Positions 27,887-37,080 of a DNA stretch of 64,000 bases are shown in pieces; position 1 is the stretch's first letter; each line of letters opens with the position of its first letter. Source of the DNA: Acetobacter fallax (GTDB taxonomy: Bacteria > Pseudomonadota > Alphaproteobacteria > Acetobacterales > Acetobacteraceae). A program made the translations under genes and the position numbers. The notes beneath the pieces were generated by a model. It saw nothing but the letters and a program-made list of their open reading frames with translations, did no database searches and was not told where the DNA came from. Location of the stretch: the NCBI RefSeq assembly GCF_011516735.1, contig NZ_WOSX01000018.1, positions 1-64,000 of the forward strand. The letters run 5' to 3'.

Positions 27887-29038
27887 ATGAGCAATACCCA
27901 TTACGCACATGGTCTGGGCAACGAACTGAAACTCCCGGACTGGCCCGGAATCCGAATGCCTGAGCTGCAACGTGTTCTCGCACAATTCCCGACAGCCGGG
28001 GTGCCGCAACACATTCTCTGGCATAGCCCCCGTCCGTTCTCCGCAGCCGCCGAGGTCAGAACGACCCGCGGCATCCTCTTCGTAAAACGCCACCACCAGA
28101 GTGTCCGCAGCATCAGCGATCTCGCCGAAGAACATAAATTCATCGACCATCTCCGGAAAAAACACCTGCCTGTTGCAGATATTCTCAAAACACAGGACGG
28201 TGAAACATCCGTTGCCGACGATATCTGGACCTATGAAGTCCATCAGGCGGGCAGGGGTCTCGATCTTTACCGCGACAGTCCCTCCTGGACCGCTTTCCGC
28301 TGTCCCGCCCACGCTTTTGCCGCCGGCACAATGCTGGCAAATCTGCATAAAGCAGCCGCAGATTTTCACGCTCCGCCACGTCACACCAGACTGCTCGTTG
28401 CCAATTACCGCATCTTCGGAACAGCCACCCCGCTGGACACTCTCGCAGCAGAACTCCAGGGCCGGCCAGCTCTGGCCCGTTTCCTCACTGGCCGTCCCTG
28501 GAAAGCCGACATCCGCGAACGACTGATCGATCCGTTCCACCCGAAAGCATTCGCTTTGCTCCGGAACGAACCATCACTCCGGACCCACGGTGACTGGCAC
28601 GCCTCAAACCTGCTCTGGTCCTCACCCGGAGAAGCCAGCACCGTCACGACAATCCTGGATTTCGGTCTTTCCGACCAGACTTTCGCCCTTTTTGATCTTG
28701 CAACAGCGATCGAACGGAATCTGATTTCCTGGCTTGATGCCGAACGCGGGACGCCACCAGTCTGTAACCTCGAACAACTCGATGCCCTTCTGCATGGATA
28801 CTCGTCCGTCACTCCTCTCAGTAATGAAGCACTCAATAAAGTAAGTGCCCTGCTCCCACTGGTTCACGCTGATTTTGCGCTGAGCGAAATCGAATATTTC
28901 GCCGGAATCCTGTCGAATGAAACTGATGCTCTCATCGCTTACGACCTCTATCTTCTCGGCCACGCTGACTGGTTCCGCCAGGAAGGCGGTAAAAAATTAC
29001 TCAGTCATCTCAATGAACTTGCAAGGCAGACAGCTTGA
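27887..29038 (+). CDS. APH-fold small-molecule kinase (phosphotransferase)
   Basis: A 383-residue member of the aminoglycoside-phosphotransferase / choline-kinase-like fold. Brenner's catalytic motif appears as THGDWHASNLLW (about residue 230) and the metal-binding Asp as ILDFGLSD (about 262). The N-terminal lobe has the nucleotide-binding Lys in GILFVKRHH. Family members phosphorylate alcohols such as aminoglycosides, choline, thiamine or homoserine. Sitting between an outer-membrane receptor and a PnuC-type permease on the same strand, it would fit a kinase that traps an imported vitamin or nucleoside as its phosphate. Antibiotic resistance is less likely in this context. Substrate is unknown. 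Confidence 0.85.
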   Translation: MSNTHYAHGLGNELKLPDWPGIRMPELQRVLAQFPTAGVPQHILWHSPRPFSAAAEVRTTRGILFVKRHHQSVRSISDLAEEHKFIDHLRKKHLPVADILKTQDGETSVADDIWTYEVHQAGRGLDLYRDSPSWTAFRCPAHAFAAGTMLANLHKAAADFHAPPRHTRLLVANYRIFGTATPLDTLAAELQGRPALARFLTGRPWKADIRERLIDPFHPKAFALLRNEPSLRTHGDWHASNLLWSSPGEASTVTTILDFGLSDQTFALFDLATAIERNLISWLDAERGTPPVCNLEQLDALLHGYSSVTPLSNEALNKVSALLPLVHADFALSEIEYFAGILSNETDALIAYDLYLLGHADWFRQEGGKKLLSHLNELARQTA

Positions 29039-29163
29039 AAAACTCAAAGCAACATCATAAGGCGCAATCCGCATGCGATAAAGGAACGACGTGATCAGGA
29101 CTACACGCCAGCCAGACGAACCGGCAATTTCAATGACGCAGCAAACATGCAAAGTCAGACGAT

Positions 29164-29757
29164 ATGTCTCCCCTTGAAGTTGCCGCTGTTGTTATCAACG
29201 TGCTCGGTGTCTGGCTGACCGCGCGCCGCAATATGCTCTGCTGGCCCGTCGGCATCGTAGCCGTCCTGCTTTACGCCCGTCTGTTCTTCGTGTGGAAGCT
29301 TTATGACGATATGGTGCTCCAGGGCGTCTACGTCATCGTCCAGATCTACGGCTGGAAAAACTGGACCCGCGCTCGCAGCGAAGGGACGGGGGCAATCCAG
29401 GTCATCCCCCTTCCTTCGACCTCCCTGACTACCGGAGTTGCCGCGGCAACACTCTCATCGCTCGCTCTCGGTGCTGCAATGGCTGTCTGGACTGATGATC
29501 CCCTGCCATGGATCGACGCCACGCTAACCTGCTTCAGCCTGCTCGCCTCATTCTGGTCGGCCAGGCGTCATATTGAAAACTGGTATCTCTGGATTGCGGT
29601 CGATGCCGCCTATACGCTTGTTTTCCTGTATCGTCAGAATGATCTGACTGCAGGTCTGTATGCGATGTTCGACGCCCTGGCTCTCTACGGTGCCCTTAAC
29701 TGGCGCTCTGTCAGAGAACGACATACAAATAAAAATGGACTTTCCAGGATTCCCTGA
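29164..29757 (+). CDS. pnuC: PnuC-family vitamin/nucleoside transporter
   Basis: A 197-residue membrane protein with about seven hydrophobic segments. MLCWPVGIVAVLLYARLFF, KLYDDMVLQGVYVIVQIYGWKNW and ENWYLWIAVDAAYTLVFLY are signature stretches of PnuC, the nicotinamide riboside facilitator family that also includes thiamine (PnuT) and riboflavin types. WYLW is the W-x-x-W pair found near the substrate site. These permeases do not use energy and rely on phosphorylation of the substrate in the cytoplasm, which fits the kinase gene 125 bp upstream. The symbol denotes the family; nicotinamide riboside and thiamine are both possible. Confidence 0.88.
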   Translation: MSPLEVAAVVINVLGVWLTARRNMLCWPVGIVAVLLYARLFFVWKLYDDMVLQGVYVIVQIYGWKNWTRARSEGTGAIQVIPLPSTSLTTGVAAATLSSLALGAAMAVWTDDPLPWIDATLTCFSLLASFWSARRHIENWYLWIAVDAAYTLVFLYRQNDLTAGLYAMFDALALYGALNWRSVRERHTNKNGLSRIP

Positions 29758-29812
29758 GTGATAATCCTGCGCAGAAGATCGGGATGACAGTCACGGTCAT
29801 GGAGCAAAGCCT

Positions 29813-30742
29813 ATGCGCTGTGTAATCCTGTTCCGAACCCACGTCTGGGATGATTTTGTCTTTCGTCAGTTTATAAAAGCGAGAGATAGCAGTCCGTTTG
29901 AGATCGTGATTCTCGCCAATAACACAAACGGATTATGCCCTCCCATAGACGGCCTGCCATTTGTCACCTTCCAGGTATCAGATTTCAGGAAACTGGGTCT
30001 GGCCTCAGGCATAGAAGGTGACAGCACCTGGTATAATGCTGACTATCCGCTCTATTATTATACCAGCCTGTTCCCGGATTATGACTATTACATTCTCTGG
30101 GAATACGATGTCGTCGTGCAGGCCGATCTCCCGGCTCTGATGCTGGAGGTCGCGCAGGAAAAAAAGGATGTCATAGCAAAGACAGTTGATGATCCTTTTC
30201 ATGATTGTGATTATCTCTACAGTATTGAGGGTGTATATTTAAAAGAAGATGTCGAAAAGACATATTTTCCATTTTCTATATTCTCCCGAAGAGCAGTTGC
30301 GGAACTCTTCTCACGCCGGCTGTTCCTCTCCGACAGGCTGAATTTTGGCGATATAAAGGTCTGGCCGCACGCAGAACTCTTTATGGGGACCGAACTTCGT
30401 GCAAGTGATCTCTCGCTTGCACAGCTCTCCCGCTACGGTAAAGCTGATTTTTTCTCGCATTATCCTCCTTTATTCGAAGGAGACATCGACCAGATGAAGG
30501 AACAGCAGTTCCTGCATCCGGTTCTTGATGTCGAACGCTATCTGGCAAGCGTCATACGCTACGAAGGACGTCCAGGACGGTTCTTTAACCCGATGAGTAA
30601 TTTTCATAAAACACTCCGCCGTTTCCCCGCGTCGCTTTACGGGCAGCGTCTTTACGCAGCACTGATCGCCCGGGCCAGAAAGCTGTCCGGACTGCTGGAA
30701 CAAAAACTGCGCGGTAACCGGCCCAATCCACGCCATTCATAA
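29813..30742 (+). CDS. Glycosyltransferase-like protein, family shared with 55851-57281
   Basis: A 309-residue protein with a GT-A-like look: an N-terminal strand (MRCVILFRTHVW), STWYNADYPLYYY, then PDYDYYILWEYDVVVQADL, where EYDVVV resembles the metal-binding DXD site, and PFSIFSRRAV. The same ordered blocks occur in the protein at 55851-57281 (WYNADY, YPDYDFMCFVESDVAVF, ISFFSRRAV), so the two are paralogues. No signal peptide or membrane segment is evident. Adjacent polysaccharide genes suggest sugar transfer, but I do not recognise a named family and the donor is unknown. It follows pnuC by 55 bp and has lower GC. Confidence 0.7.
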   Translation: MRCVILFRTHVWDDFVFRQFIKARDSSPFEIVILANNTNGLCPPIDGLPFVTFQVSDFRKLGLASGIEGDSTWYNADYPLYYYTSLFPDYDYYILWEYDVVVQADLPALMLEVAQEKKDVIAKTVDDPFHDCDYLYSIEGVYLKEDVEKTYFPFSIFSRRAVAELFSRRLFLSDRLNFGDIKVWPHAELFMGTELRASDLSLAQLSRYGKADFFSHYPPLFEGDIDQMKEQQFLHPVLDVERYLASVIRYEGRPGRFFNPMSNFHKTLRRFPASLYGQRLYAALIARARKLSGLLEQKLRGNRPNPRHS

Positions 30743-30773
30743 TGGCGGACTGCGACATCGAGTGAGACCAGAA

Positions 30774-32135
30774 ATGAATTCCCGTATGCTCAACCCACGG
30801 CTTTATCCGGAACTTCGCCGCGCGACGTCACCAGATGCCTTATTCAGGCATGTTGAAGCCCTGTTCCCCATACTGCGTAGCATCACAGGAGAGGGAATAA
30901 GGCAGACGCTTGATTACATCTCTGAAAGAACCAGGGAGTTCATTACTGTTGACATTCCGTCGGGCACTCCGGTTCTGGACTGGAACATCCCCGACGAATG
31001 GAACGTAAAAGCGGCCACAATCAGAACATGTAACGGCGATATTGTCGTGGATCTGGCCGCGTCAAATCTGCACATTCTTCAGTATAGCGTACCATTTCAC
31101 GGTCGGGTCTCAAAGGAGGTTTTGTTCGGGCACCTGTTCAGTCTTCCGGAACAACCGGATCTGATTCCTTATAAAACGAGTTATTACATCCGAAACTGGG
31201 GCTTCTGCGTTTCTGAAAATCAGAAAGCCTCTCTTACAGATCCTGAATATGATATTGATATCGATGCTTCACTGGAACCTGGTCACCTCACATATGGTGA
31301 AGTGCTTATCGCCGGCCGGTCCGATGAGGAGATATTTTTCTCCGTGCATTGCTGCCATCCATCCCTCGCTAACGATAATCTCAGTTCAATCGCAATCGCA
31401 ATCGAACTGATCCGTACCCTCCAGGCAACGGATCATCTGCATTTTTCATATCGTTTTGTCTTTGTTCCTGGTACAATCGGAGCGATTGCCTGGCTTGCTA
31501 AGAATATTGGCAATACACAAAAAATCCGGAACGGTCTGGTTTTAAGCTGCCTGGGAGACAAAGGAGGGCTGACCTACAAAAAATCCCGTAATGAGGATGC
31601 CTCAACCAATCGATATCTGGAATGGCTTATCGAAAAAGAACCGGATGCAAGCGTGCGGGAATTTGAGCCTTATGGATACGACGAAAGACAGTATTGTTCG
31701 CCCGGTTTCAATCTGCCAGTGGGATGCCTCATGCGTTCTCCGAACGGCATGTTCCCGGAATATCATACCTCAGCGGACAATCTGGATTTTGTCCAGCCCG
31801 TTGCGCTCCTGAAATCCTATAATTTCATCGCCAGATTTATCTCGATGCTGGAGAATGATTTTTACCCTGTCAGCAGATACCCTTTTGGTGAACCGCAGCT
31901 GGGGCGTCGCGGCCTTTATCCACTCCCCGCCGCTCCGCCTGATATTACTGAAGATGATGCGGACTGGCCTGATCAGATGAGTATCCTCTGGGTTCTCAAT
32001 CTCTCCGATGGTCATCACTCTCTTTTTGATATGGCACGACAGTCAGGAAAATCATTGCAGACAATTATACTTGCTACCGGAATACTGGAAAAAGCAGACC
32101 TTCTTGATATTCATCAATTCCCGGCGGCAGTCTGA
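30774..32135 (+). CDS. DUF4910-type protein (M28-peptidase-like with winged-helix tail)
   Basis: A 453-residue protein. SVHCCHPSLANDNLSSIAIAIEL (shown by its parts HCCHP and NDNLSS) recalls the metal-binding region of M28-type aminopeptidases and is characteristic of DUF4910 proteins. Further conserved parts are VPGTIGAIAWL, YDERQYCSPG and PEYHTSADN. The last 70 residues, with SDGHHSLFDMARQSGKSLQTI, look like a winged helix. Proteins of this family recur in polysaccharide and aminosugar clusters, often beside nucleotidyltransferase, SDR and methyltransferase genes like those at 35-39 kb, and may cleave an amide of a modified sugar. That role is not proven. ATG 30774 is preferred to an in-frame GTG at 30762. 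Confidence 0.75.
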   Translation: MNSRMLNPRLYPELRRATSPDALFRHVEALFPILRSITGEGIRQTLDYISERTREFITVDIPSGTPVLDWNIPDEWNVKAATIRTCNGDIVVDLAASNLHILQYSVPFHGRVSKEVLFGHLFSLPEQPDLIPYKTSYYIRNWGFCVSENQKASLTDPEYDIDIDASLEPGHLTYGEVLIAGRSDEEIFFSVHCCHPSLANDNLSSIAIAIELIRTLQATDHLHFSYRFVFVPGTIGAIAWLAKNIGNTQKIRNGLVLSCLGDKGGLTYKKSRNEDASTNRYLEWLIEKEPDASVREFEPYGYDERQYCSPGFNLPVGCLMRSPNGMFPEYHTSADNLDFVQPVALLKSYNFIARFISMLENDFYPVSRYPFGEPQLGRRGLYPLPAAPPDITEDDADWPDQMSILWVLNLSDGHHSLFDMARQSGKSLQTIILATGILEKADLLDIHQFPAAV

Positions 32136-32198
32136 AACACCTCATATGCAACACGCTTATATAGCGTTTTCGTTATGCGCGAGATATCTGCAATCTCA

Positions 32199-32865
32199 GA
32201 GCCTGTCCCGAAAGTTTTTGAACACTATCAACCTGTTGTGATTCATCCGTCTTTGCAGAGAGATTGGAGTGAATGGTGGCATGGACTGGTATTGCCCGCC
32301 GCGAACATAGCCGGGAGGGGGACTACGCTATCCAACGGAGATGACGGATGCCGAATGGGCACTGGTTGCTCCCTTCGTGCCTCCGGCAAAACACCCGGAC
32401 GACAGACAGGCGTGAGGTCGTGAATGCGATGCTCTGTATTGCCTCAGGCGGGTGTGCACGGCATCTGCTGCCGGGATGCTTTCCACCGGTCACGACCATC
32501 CGACGCTACTTTTACGCGTGGCGTGATGCCGGGCTGTTCGGGGCACTGAACACAGTGCTGGTCATGAATCTGCGCGGGATCGATGGGCGTGAAGCCTCCC
32601 AGGGCGCGGGAGTGATTGACAGCCAGTCGGTAAAAACCACGGAAAGTAGCGGGATTGCAGGCTACGACGCGGGCAGGAATGTCAAAGGGCGCAAGCGCCA
32701 TTCGTGACCGATACCTGTGGCCTTCTGATCTTCCTTCTGATTCATGCCGCCGACATTCAGGATCGTGGGGGCTGTCGATGTCCTGGCGAAATACACAGAC
32801 GCTTTCCTTGGCTGCGCCACATTTTCGCCGATGGTGGCTATGCCTGTGATAAACTGCGATCCGCA
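32199..32865 (+). mobile_element. IS5-family (IS1031-like) element, truncated on the right
   Basis: Begins with GAGCCTGTCCCGAAAG, the same left end as the element at 4955. The transposase start region (MTDAEWALVAPFVPPAK-type) is frameshifted near 32390. A readable block then runs from VVNAMLCIASGGCARHLLPG through YAWRDAGLFGALNTVLVMNLRGIDGREAS and GVIDSQSVKTTES to NVKGRKRHS, where another frameshift follows, and then ADIQDR and FADGGYACDKL-type fragments. Sequence matching the element stops at about 32860, before the VERTFAW catalytic segment and the right inverted repeat. The base triplet TCA precedes the left end, but no second copy can be tested because the right end is gone. Confidence 0.82.
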
Positions 32866-32890
32866 TCCTATCTCTGCTTATAATAAAAAA

Positions 32891-34000
32891 TCAGGGACCT
32901 GAACCTGGAACCGCATGATGGTCATTTCCAATGGTCGCCGGACGAATAATATTCAAAACACTTTTAAATTTATTTGCCCACACGTTTTTCTTCTGCACAA
33001 CAGAGGAACTATAAAATCTTTTCCGGATTAATATCCGTGCCACTCGTAGTGGAGAAAATGCAGTTAAAAGACACCATATGGTAATCATTATCCGAAATGA
33101 AAAAGTTTCAAAACTCGGGCAGAAAGGAATTTTCAACGCATTTATTAATGCCTGGCCCATGCTATCATTTTTCAGGGGGTGCAGCGACGGTGTCAGTCGC
33201 ATTGATGCAATTCTTAATTGCAACAGATGGCTTCCACGAAACAGAATATCAATTTTCGGAACTGTCTGGTTTACTATAACACAGGCTCTCTGCACGGATT
33301 CAAATCGCTTTATAGCCCTTCCGACTTCGCGACTGTAAACACTGTCAGAAATCGTCATATTGCTGTCGTTAGAACCATGCATACGATAAAGTACAAGGGG
33401 TATTGCAATTGTAACAACGTCGCCAAAATAGGGTGCCATGGCGATACATGTAGAATCCGTGGAGGAATCGCATTCGTCACCAAGCGGGAATATCTGATCA
33501 AGAAATTTTCGCGACCAGGCATTTCCCGAACCTGGCGGAGTCGGATATTCAAGAAATTTCTGACTCCACGTGTGGATCTGGGTCGGATGAAGCATCCCGT
33601 TGATTTTAGGCATTATATTGCCAGCGGGAAGACCATTCCTGTTGGCGCGTTGAACAAGAACCTGAATTTTACTAACATTCCCATTCCATGCGGCGACAAT
33701 CTCACTTAAAAATCCCGGCAAAAGAATATCATCGGCATCCAGAAATACTATTATATCTCCATGCGATAAAGAAAACCCCAAATTATTAGCACATCTTTGA
33801 CCATGGTTTTCCGTGAAAACAGCAAGAATTTCATCACCAAAAAACATTATCTTTGAGCGTGAATCATCTGTCGATCCGTCATCAATCACTATTATTTCTT
33901 TTAACGGCCAGTCTTGCCAGAGAACGCTTTCTATAGCCTCTCTTATAAACTCTCCGTAGTTATAATTCGCTATTATAATGGAAATCATAGGTGGGGGCAT
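32891..34000 (-). CDS. Family 2 glycosyltransferase
   Basis: A 369-residue GT-A enzyme. MISIIIANYNYGEFIREAIESV is the classic GT2 N-terminus, IVIDDGSTDDS binds the nucleotide, and FLDADDILLPGFL holds the DXD metal site. The C-terminal third has two weakly hydrophobic stretches (about 300-330). It ends within 30 bp of the truncated IS5 element, and its last dozen residues may come from sequence altered by that rearrangement. It is the last gene of a minus-strand run starting at 37080 and is markedly AT-rich. Donor and acceptor are unknown. Confidence 0.88.
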   Translation of the reverse strand: MPPPMISIIIANYNYGEFIREAIESVLWQDWPLKEIIVIDDGSTDDSRSKIMFFGDEILAVFTENHGQRCANNLGFSLSHGDIIVFLDADDILLPGFLSEIVAAWNGNVSKIQVLVQRANRNGLPAGNIMPKINGMLHPTQIHTWSQKFLEYPTPPGSGNAWSRKFLDQIFPLGDECDSSTDSTCIAMAPYFGDVVTIAIPLVLYRMHGSNDSNMTISDSVYSREVGRAIKRFESVQRACVIVNQTVPKIDILFRGSHLLQLRIASMRLTPSLHPLKNDSMGQALINALKIPFCPSFETFSFRIMITIWCLLTAFSPLRVARILIRKRFYSSSVVQKKNVWANKFKSVLNIIRPATIGNDHHAVPGSGP

Positions 34001-34143
34001 GTTCGTTTCTCTCTTTTCTGGTTTCGGAGCTGAATCATCCGACCACCGGAAACACGGCTAAATCTAAAGAAGTAACGTCGCTGAATATAAAATCGTTCAG
34101 ACCGAAAATGTGGGTAAACCCGATTTTGTCAGTATGATTAATC

Positions 34144-35040
34144 TTATGGTCGTGGTCTGTAGTGCCTGTAGGTTCGCAACAGTCCTGGAAGAGCCTGTCG
34201 AGTAATGTTCTTGATTCCGAGGTCGGCTCCGCTAAGTCTCATACAGTAGTTGCGTATCATATTTTTCATAACATCTTCCGGATACTGGTCACGGAAGAAC
34301 TTCATACCACCGGTCTGTTCAATAATTTCTGCAAAAAAACTGCCACGAGGAGGAGCGATCTCTTTCCAGAGACCAATTTTCGTTAAAATATTATTGAAAA
34401 GATGTATTGTCTCTGCATGTGAAGTCTTTCGATGACACCACTCCAAAAATTCAGGAAGGAAAATTTTATAAATATCAGTGTGGTCAATGGGGTAGAATGA
34501 GGAGGCCTCCGAAAGCTCTATATCCTCATGAAACTTCCTGATCATTTTATCGAGCAAAAGCGGTCCTGTTTCTCCCCATCGAAGATTTTTATCCATCAGG
34601 AGTGTTGTTTCCGAAATCAGGTACTCCAGTATATTTTTCGATGATATGTATAATATCGCACCGTTAATCCCCCCACCTTCTTCTTTTACGACAATATTAT
34701 TTTTCCAGTTTCCCTGAATTTTCTTCAGAGCCACCATGTCAAGGTCTATCCACGTCATGTCGGTTCTGAGAATCATGTTGTAACGGAAGTAATCGGAAAA
34801 ATGACCAGGATGAGGCGAGCCATTCAGAATAAATCGTGATGTCATATGCCGTGGAACTATCTTCTCAGCATCCCTGATCTCAATACCATCCGGTATATTG
34901 TCGATCGCATTATATGAAAATAATGTCAGTGGCACTCCTTGCCTGACCAGTGAATGTGCACAGGCACATTCGACCGCACTCAGTCGGCCTCCATACCAGA
35001 GAGTGCCAAAACGTCTGACCTCGAAATTGTTTTCGCTCAC
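34144..35040 (-). CDS. DXD-type glycosyltransferase (GT32/capsular type)
   Basis: A 298-residue protein with LWYGGRLSAVECACAHSLVRQG at the N-terminus, HFSDYFRYNMILR in the middle and TWIDLDMVALKKI, where DLD is the metal-binding DXD of the 'glycosyltransferase sugar-binding region' family. Related enzymes act in capsule and LPS synthesis. No membrane segments are visible. Strongly AT-rich relative to the window. It stands 143 bp from the methyltransferase gene upstream and 143 bp from the GT2 gene downstream on the same strand. Confidence 0.8.
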   Translation of the reverse strand: MSENNFEVRRFGTLWYGGRLSAVECACAHSLVRQGVPLTLFSYNAIDNIPDGIEIRDAEKIVPRHMTSRFILNGSPHPGHFSDYFRYNMILRTDMTWIDLDMVALKKIQGNWKNNIVVKEEGGGINGAILYISSKNILEYLISETTLLMDKNLRWGETGPLLLDKMIRKFHEDIELSEASSFYPIDHTDIYKIFLPEFLEWCHRKTSHAETIHLFNNILTKIGLWKEIAPPRGSFFAEIIEQTGGMKFFRDQYPEDVMKNMIRNYCMRLSGADLGIKNITRQALPGLLRTYRHYRPRP

Positions 35041-35183
35041 GTCACACCTGATTTTCCGAAAGAGAAAGAGAATGCCAGAACATACGGTTCTATTATTTCA
35101 AATAGTTACCGAACAATCAGAGGATATTGATAATTACGTAAATTTTACGCAGTTCATTCATATATTTTTGCGGATATCAATAT

Positions 35184-36470
35184 CTACAAAACGTGCAGAT
35201 CTGGAATCGGCAAAACAAAACGTCCTCCCCATTCGCGAATATAAGCAAGCTGCGGCATAATCTCGTCTTTCAGATTCCATGGAAGGATAACCACAGCATC
35301 CGGTCGGCTATGTCGTATTTCCTCGGGTGGCATGATCGGAATTCTGGAACCTGGAAGTAACATTTGCTGCTTATGGGGGTTCATATCGGTCGTAAAAGAA
35401 ATAAATTCCGGACCAATTCCACAGAAATTCAAAAGCGTATTACCCTTTGCCGGAGCGCCATACGCGACGATTTTCTGACCCGCCCGTTTAGCATTGATCA
35501 GAAACTCTACGAGATTTTCCTTAATCTGCACGACCCGTTCAGCAAAATCTTTATATGTTTTCATATCTTCAAGTCCTGCGGCAAGTTCGCGATGCAGCAA
35601 TTCGCCAACAGAGATCTGAGTCGGGTGTTTTTCACTTTCATCATGCGTTGCGTACACTCTGAGTGAACCTCCGTGGGTCGGCAATTCTTCAACGTCGAAG
35701 ACTCTCAGGCCATGCTGCTGAAGAGCCTGGCTTACCGTTCGCAGGGAAAGATAGGAAAAGTGCTCATGATAAATCGTATCAAATTGTGTTTCCTGCAATA
35801 ACCGCATCAGATGCGGGAACTCAAACGTCACAACACCATCCTTCTTCAGAAGGACATAAAATCCCTGAAGAAAGTCATGAAGGTCGGGAACATGCGCCAG
35901 GACGTTGTTTGCTACCATCAGATCGGCCTGAACACCGCAATCCTTCAGGCGCTCAGCTGTTTCTTCGCCAAAAAAAGCAATTTCAGTTCTGATTCCTTTT
36001 CCTATTGCTACTTCGGCTACGGTTGACGCCGGTTCTATACCAAGAACCTTTACACCTCTCTCCTGTGCATACTGAAGGAGGTAACCGTCATTGCTGGCTA
36101 TTTCCACTATGAGCGACGAAGCATCAAGATTAAAACGTGTTATTTGCTGCGCAACATAGGCTTCTGCATGCTTCAGCCAGCTTGTGGAATAAGAAGAGTA
36201 ATAAAGGTAATCGCGAAATATCTCCTGTGGCGACTCGAATTCTTCAAGCTGAACAAGGTGGCAGGAGTCACAGATCATTGCATGCAGAGGATAGAATGCT
36301 TCCATCCTGTTCCTGCTTTTCCGGCTGATGAACGCGTTCGCCAGCGGCGATACCCCAAGATCCACGACCGTTGTTTTCAGACGTTCTCCACAGAGACGGC
36401 AAGGGCCGTGATCCGGTTCTGCATCCTGACTCTGAGCCGTCGCGCAATCCAGTATTTGCGAACTATACAT
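35184..36470 (-). CDS. Sugar C-methyltransferase (SAM-dependent, TylCIII/TcaB9-like)
   Basis: A 428-residue three-domain enzyme. The N-terminal zinc domain has CRLCGE and, 40 residues on, CDSCHL. The SAM domain has IVEIASNDGYLLQYA, and FDTIYHEHFSYLSLRT contains the Tyr/His-Glu-His residues used as catalytic base in TcaB9-type enzymes. The C-terminal domain starts with IVAYGAPAKGNTLLNFCGI. Such enzymes put a methyl group on C-3 of NDP-4-keto-deoxysugars to make branched sugars. It is preceded by the RmlC-like epimerase gene (46 bp) and, on the opposite strand, by an SDR and a cytidylyltransferase, which supports work on a CDP-sugar. Confidence 0.88.
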   Translation of the reverse strand: MYSSQILDCATAQSQDAEPDHGPCRLCGERLKTTVVDLGVSPLANAFISRKSRNRMEAFYPLHAMICDSCHLVQLEEFESPQEIFRDYLYYSSYSTSWLKHAEAYVAQQITRFNLDASSLIVEIASNDGYLLQYAQERGVKVLGIEPASTVAEVAIGKGIRTEIAFFGEETAERLKDCGVQADLMVANNVLAHVPDLHDFLQGFYVLLKKDGVVTFEFPHLMRLLQETQFDTIYHEHFSYLSLRTVSQALQQHGLRVFDVEELPTHGGSLRVYATHDESEKHPTQISVGELLHRELAAGLEDMKTYKDFAERVVQIKENLVEFLINAKRAGQKIVAYGAPAKGNTLLNFCGIGPEFISFTTDMNPHKQQMLLPGSRIPIMPPEEIRHSRPDAVVILPWNLKDEIMPQLAYIREWGGRFVLPIPDLHVL

Positions 36471-36516
36471 CGCTATTTCCTTATTTTTATGGGTTACACA
36501 AAGTCAGATAAGGATT

Positions 36517-37080
36517 TCAGTCTCCGAAGAAGTTATTCGTATAATTGGGGAAACTCAGATCCCGGTCAGACAGACAAACCGGAGTCAACGGCCATTTTAT
36601 ATCGAAAGTCGGGTCGTCGTAACGCACTCCGCATGCGCTTGCAGGATCGTAACGGGCGGAAATGGAATAATAGACTTCCGAATCAGGTCGGAGCGTCTGA
36701 TAACCGTGAAGGCAACCTTCGGGGATATAAAGCAGCACATCGTCAGATTCTTCAAGAACGATTTCAGCTTTAGCAAGGTAAGTTGGTGAATTCACCCTCA
36801 CATCACACACTACGTCATGTATTGCACCACTGATACATTGAACGAGCTTTACTTCCGAAGACGGAGAACGCTGAAGATGCATGCCACGTATCGTTCCCTT
36901 TTTTATTGTACGAGAGCTACTGATCTGTAAAAACCGCGCCGTCAGGCCTCTCTCACGAAATATATCTTCACAGAAGATGCGGCCAAACGAGCCGCGTTCA
37001 TCGGTTTGTCTCTCAATGCGTATTTTCCACATGCCTTCAATCACCGTCGGTTCAAACAGCATGGGCGTTTCCAGAAGCAT
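36517..37080 (-). CDS. rfbC: NDP-4-keto-sugar 3,5-epimerase (RmlC-like)
   Basis: A 187-residue cupin of the dTDP-4-dehydrorhamnose 3,5-epimerase family. The catalytic His68 lies in IRGMHLQ, Lys78 in EVKLVQ, the HGY segment in PEGCLHGYQTL, the catalytic Tyr region in SEVYYSISARYDP and the acidic pair in RYDDP. It epimerises C-3 and/or C-5 of 4-keto-6-deoxysugars. No rmlA, rmlB or rmlD is adjacent. A glucose-1-phosphate cytidylyltransferase and a C-methyltransferase are neighbours instead, so its substrate is probably a CDP-linked keto-sugar rather than dTDP-4-keto-rhamnose precursor. ATG 37080 is taken; ATG 37062 is possible. Confidence 0.88.
   Translation of the reverse strand: MLLETPMLFEPTVIEGMWKIRIERQTDERGSFGRIFCEDIFRERGLTARFLQISSSRTIKKGTIRGMHLQRSPSSEVKLVQCISGAIHDVVCDVRVNSPTYLAKAEIVLEESDDVLLYIPEGCLHGYQTLRPDSEVYYSISARYDPASACGVRYDDPTFDIKWPLTPVCLSDRDLSFPNYTNNFFGD

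Noticed and set aside
27887-29038. Aminoglycoside resistance gene
   Set aside because: The catalytic fold fits, but the position between a TonB receptor and a PnuC permease argues for a metabolic kinase; there is no mobile element or resistance context.
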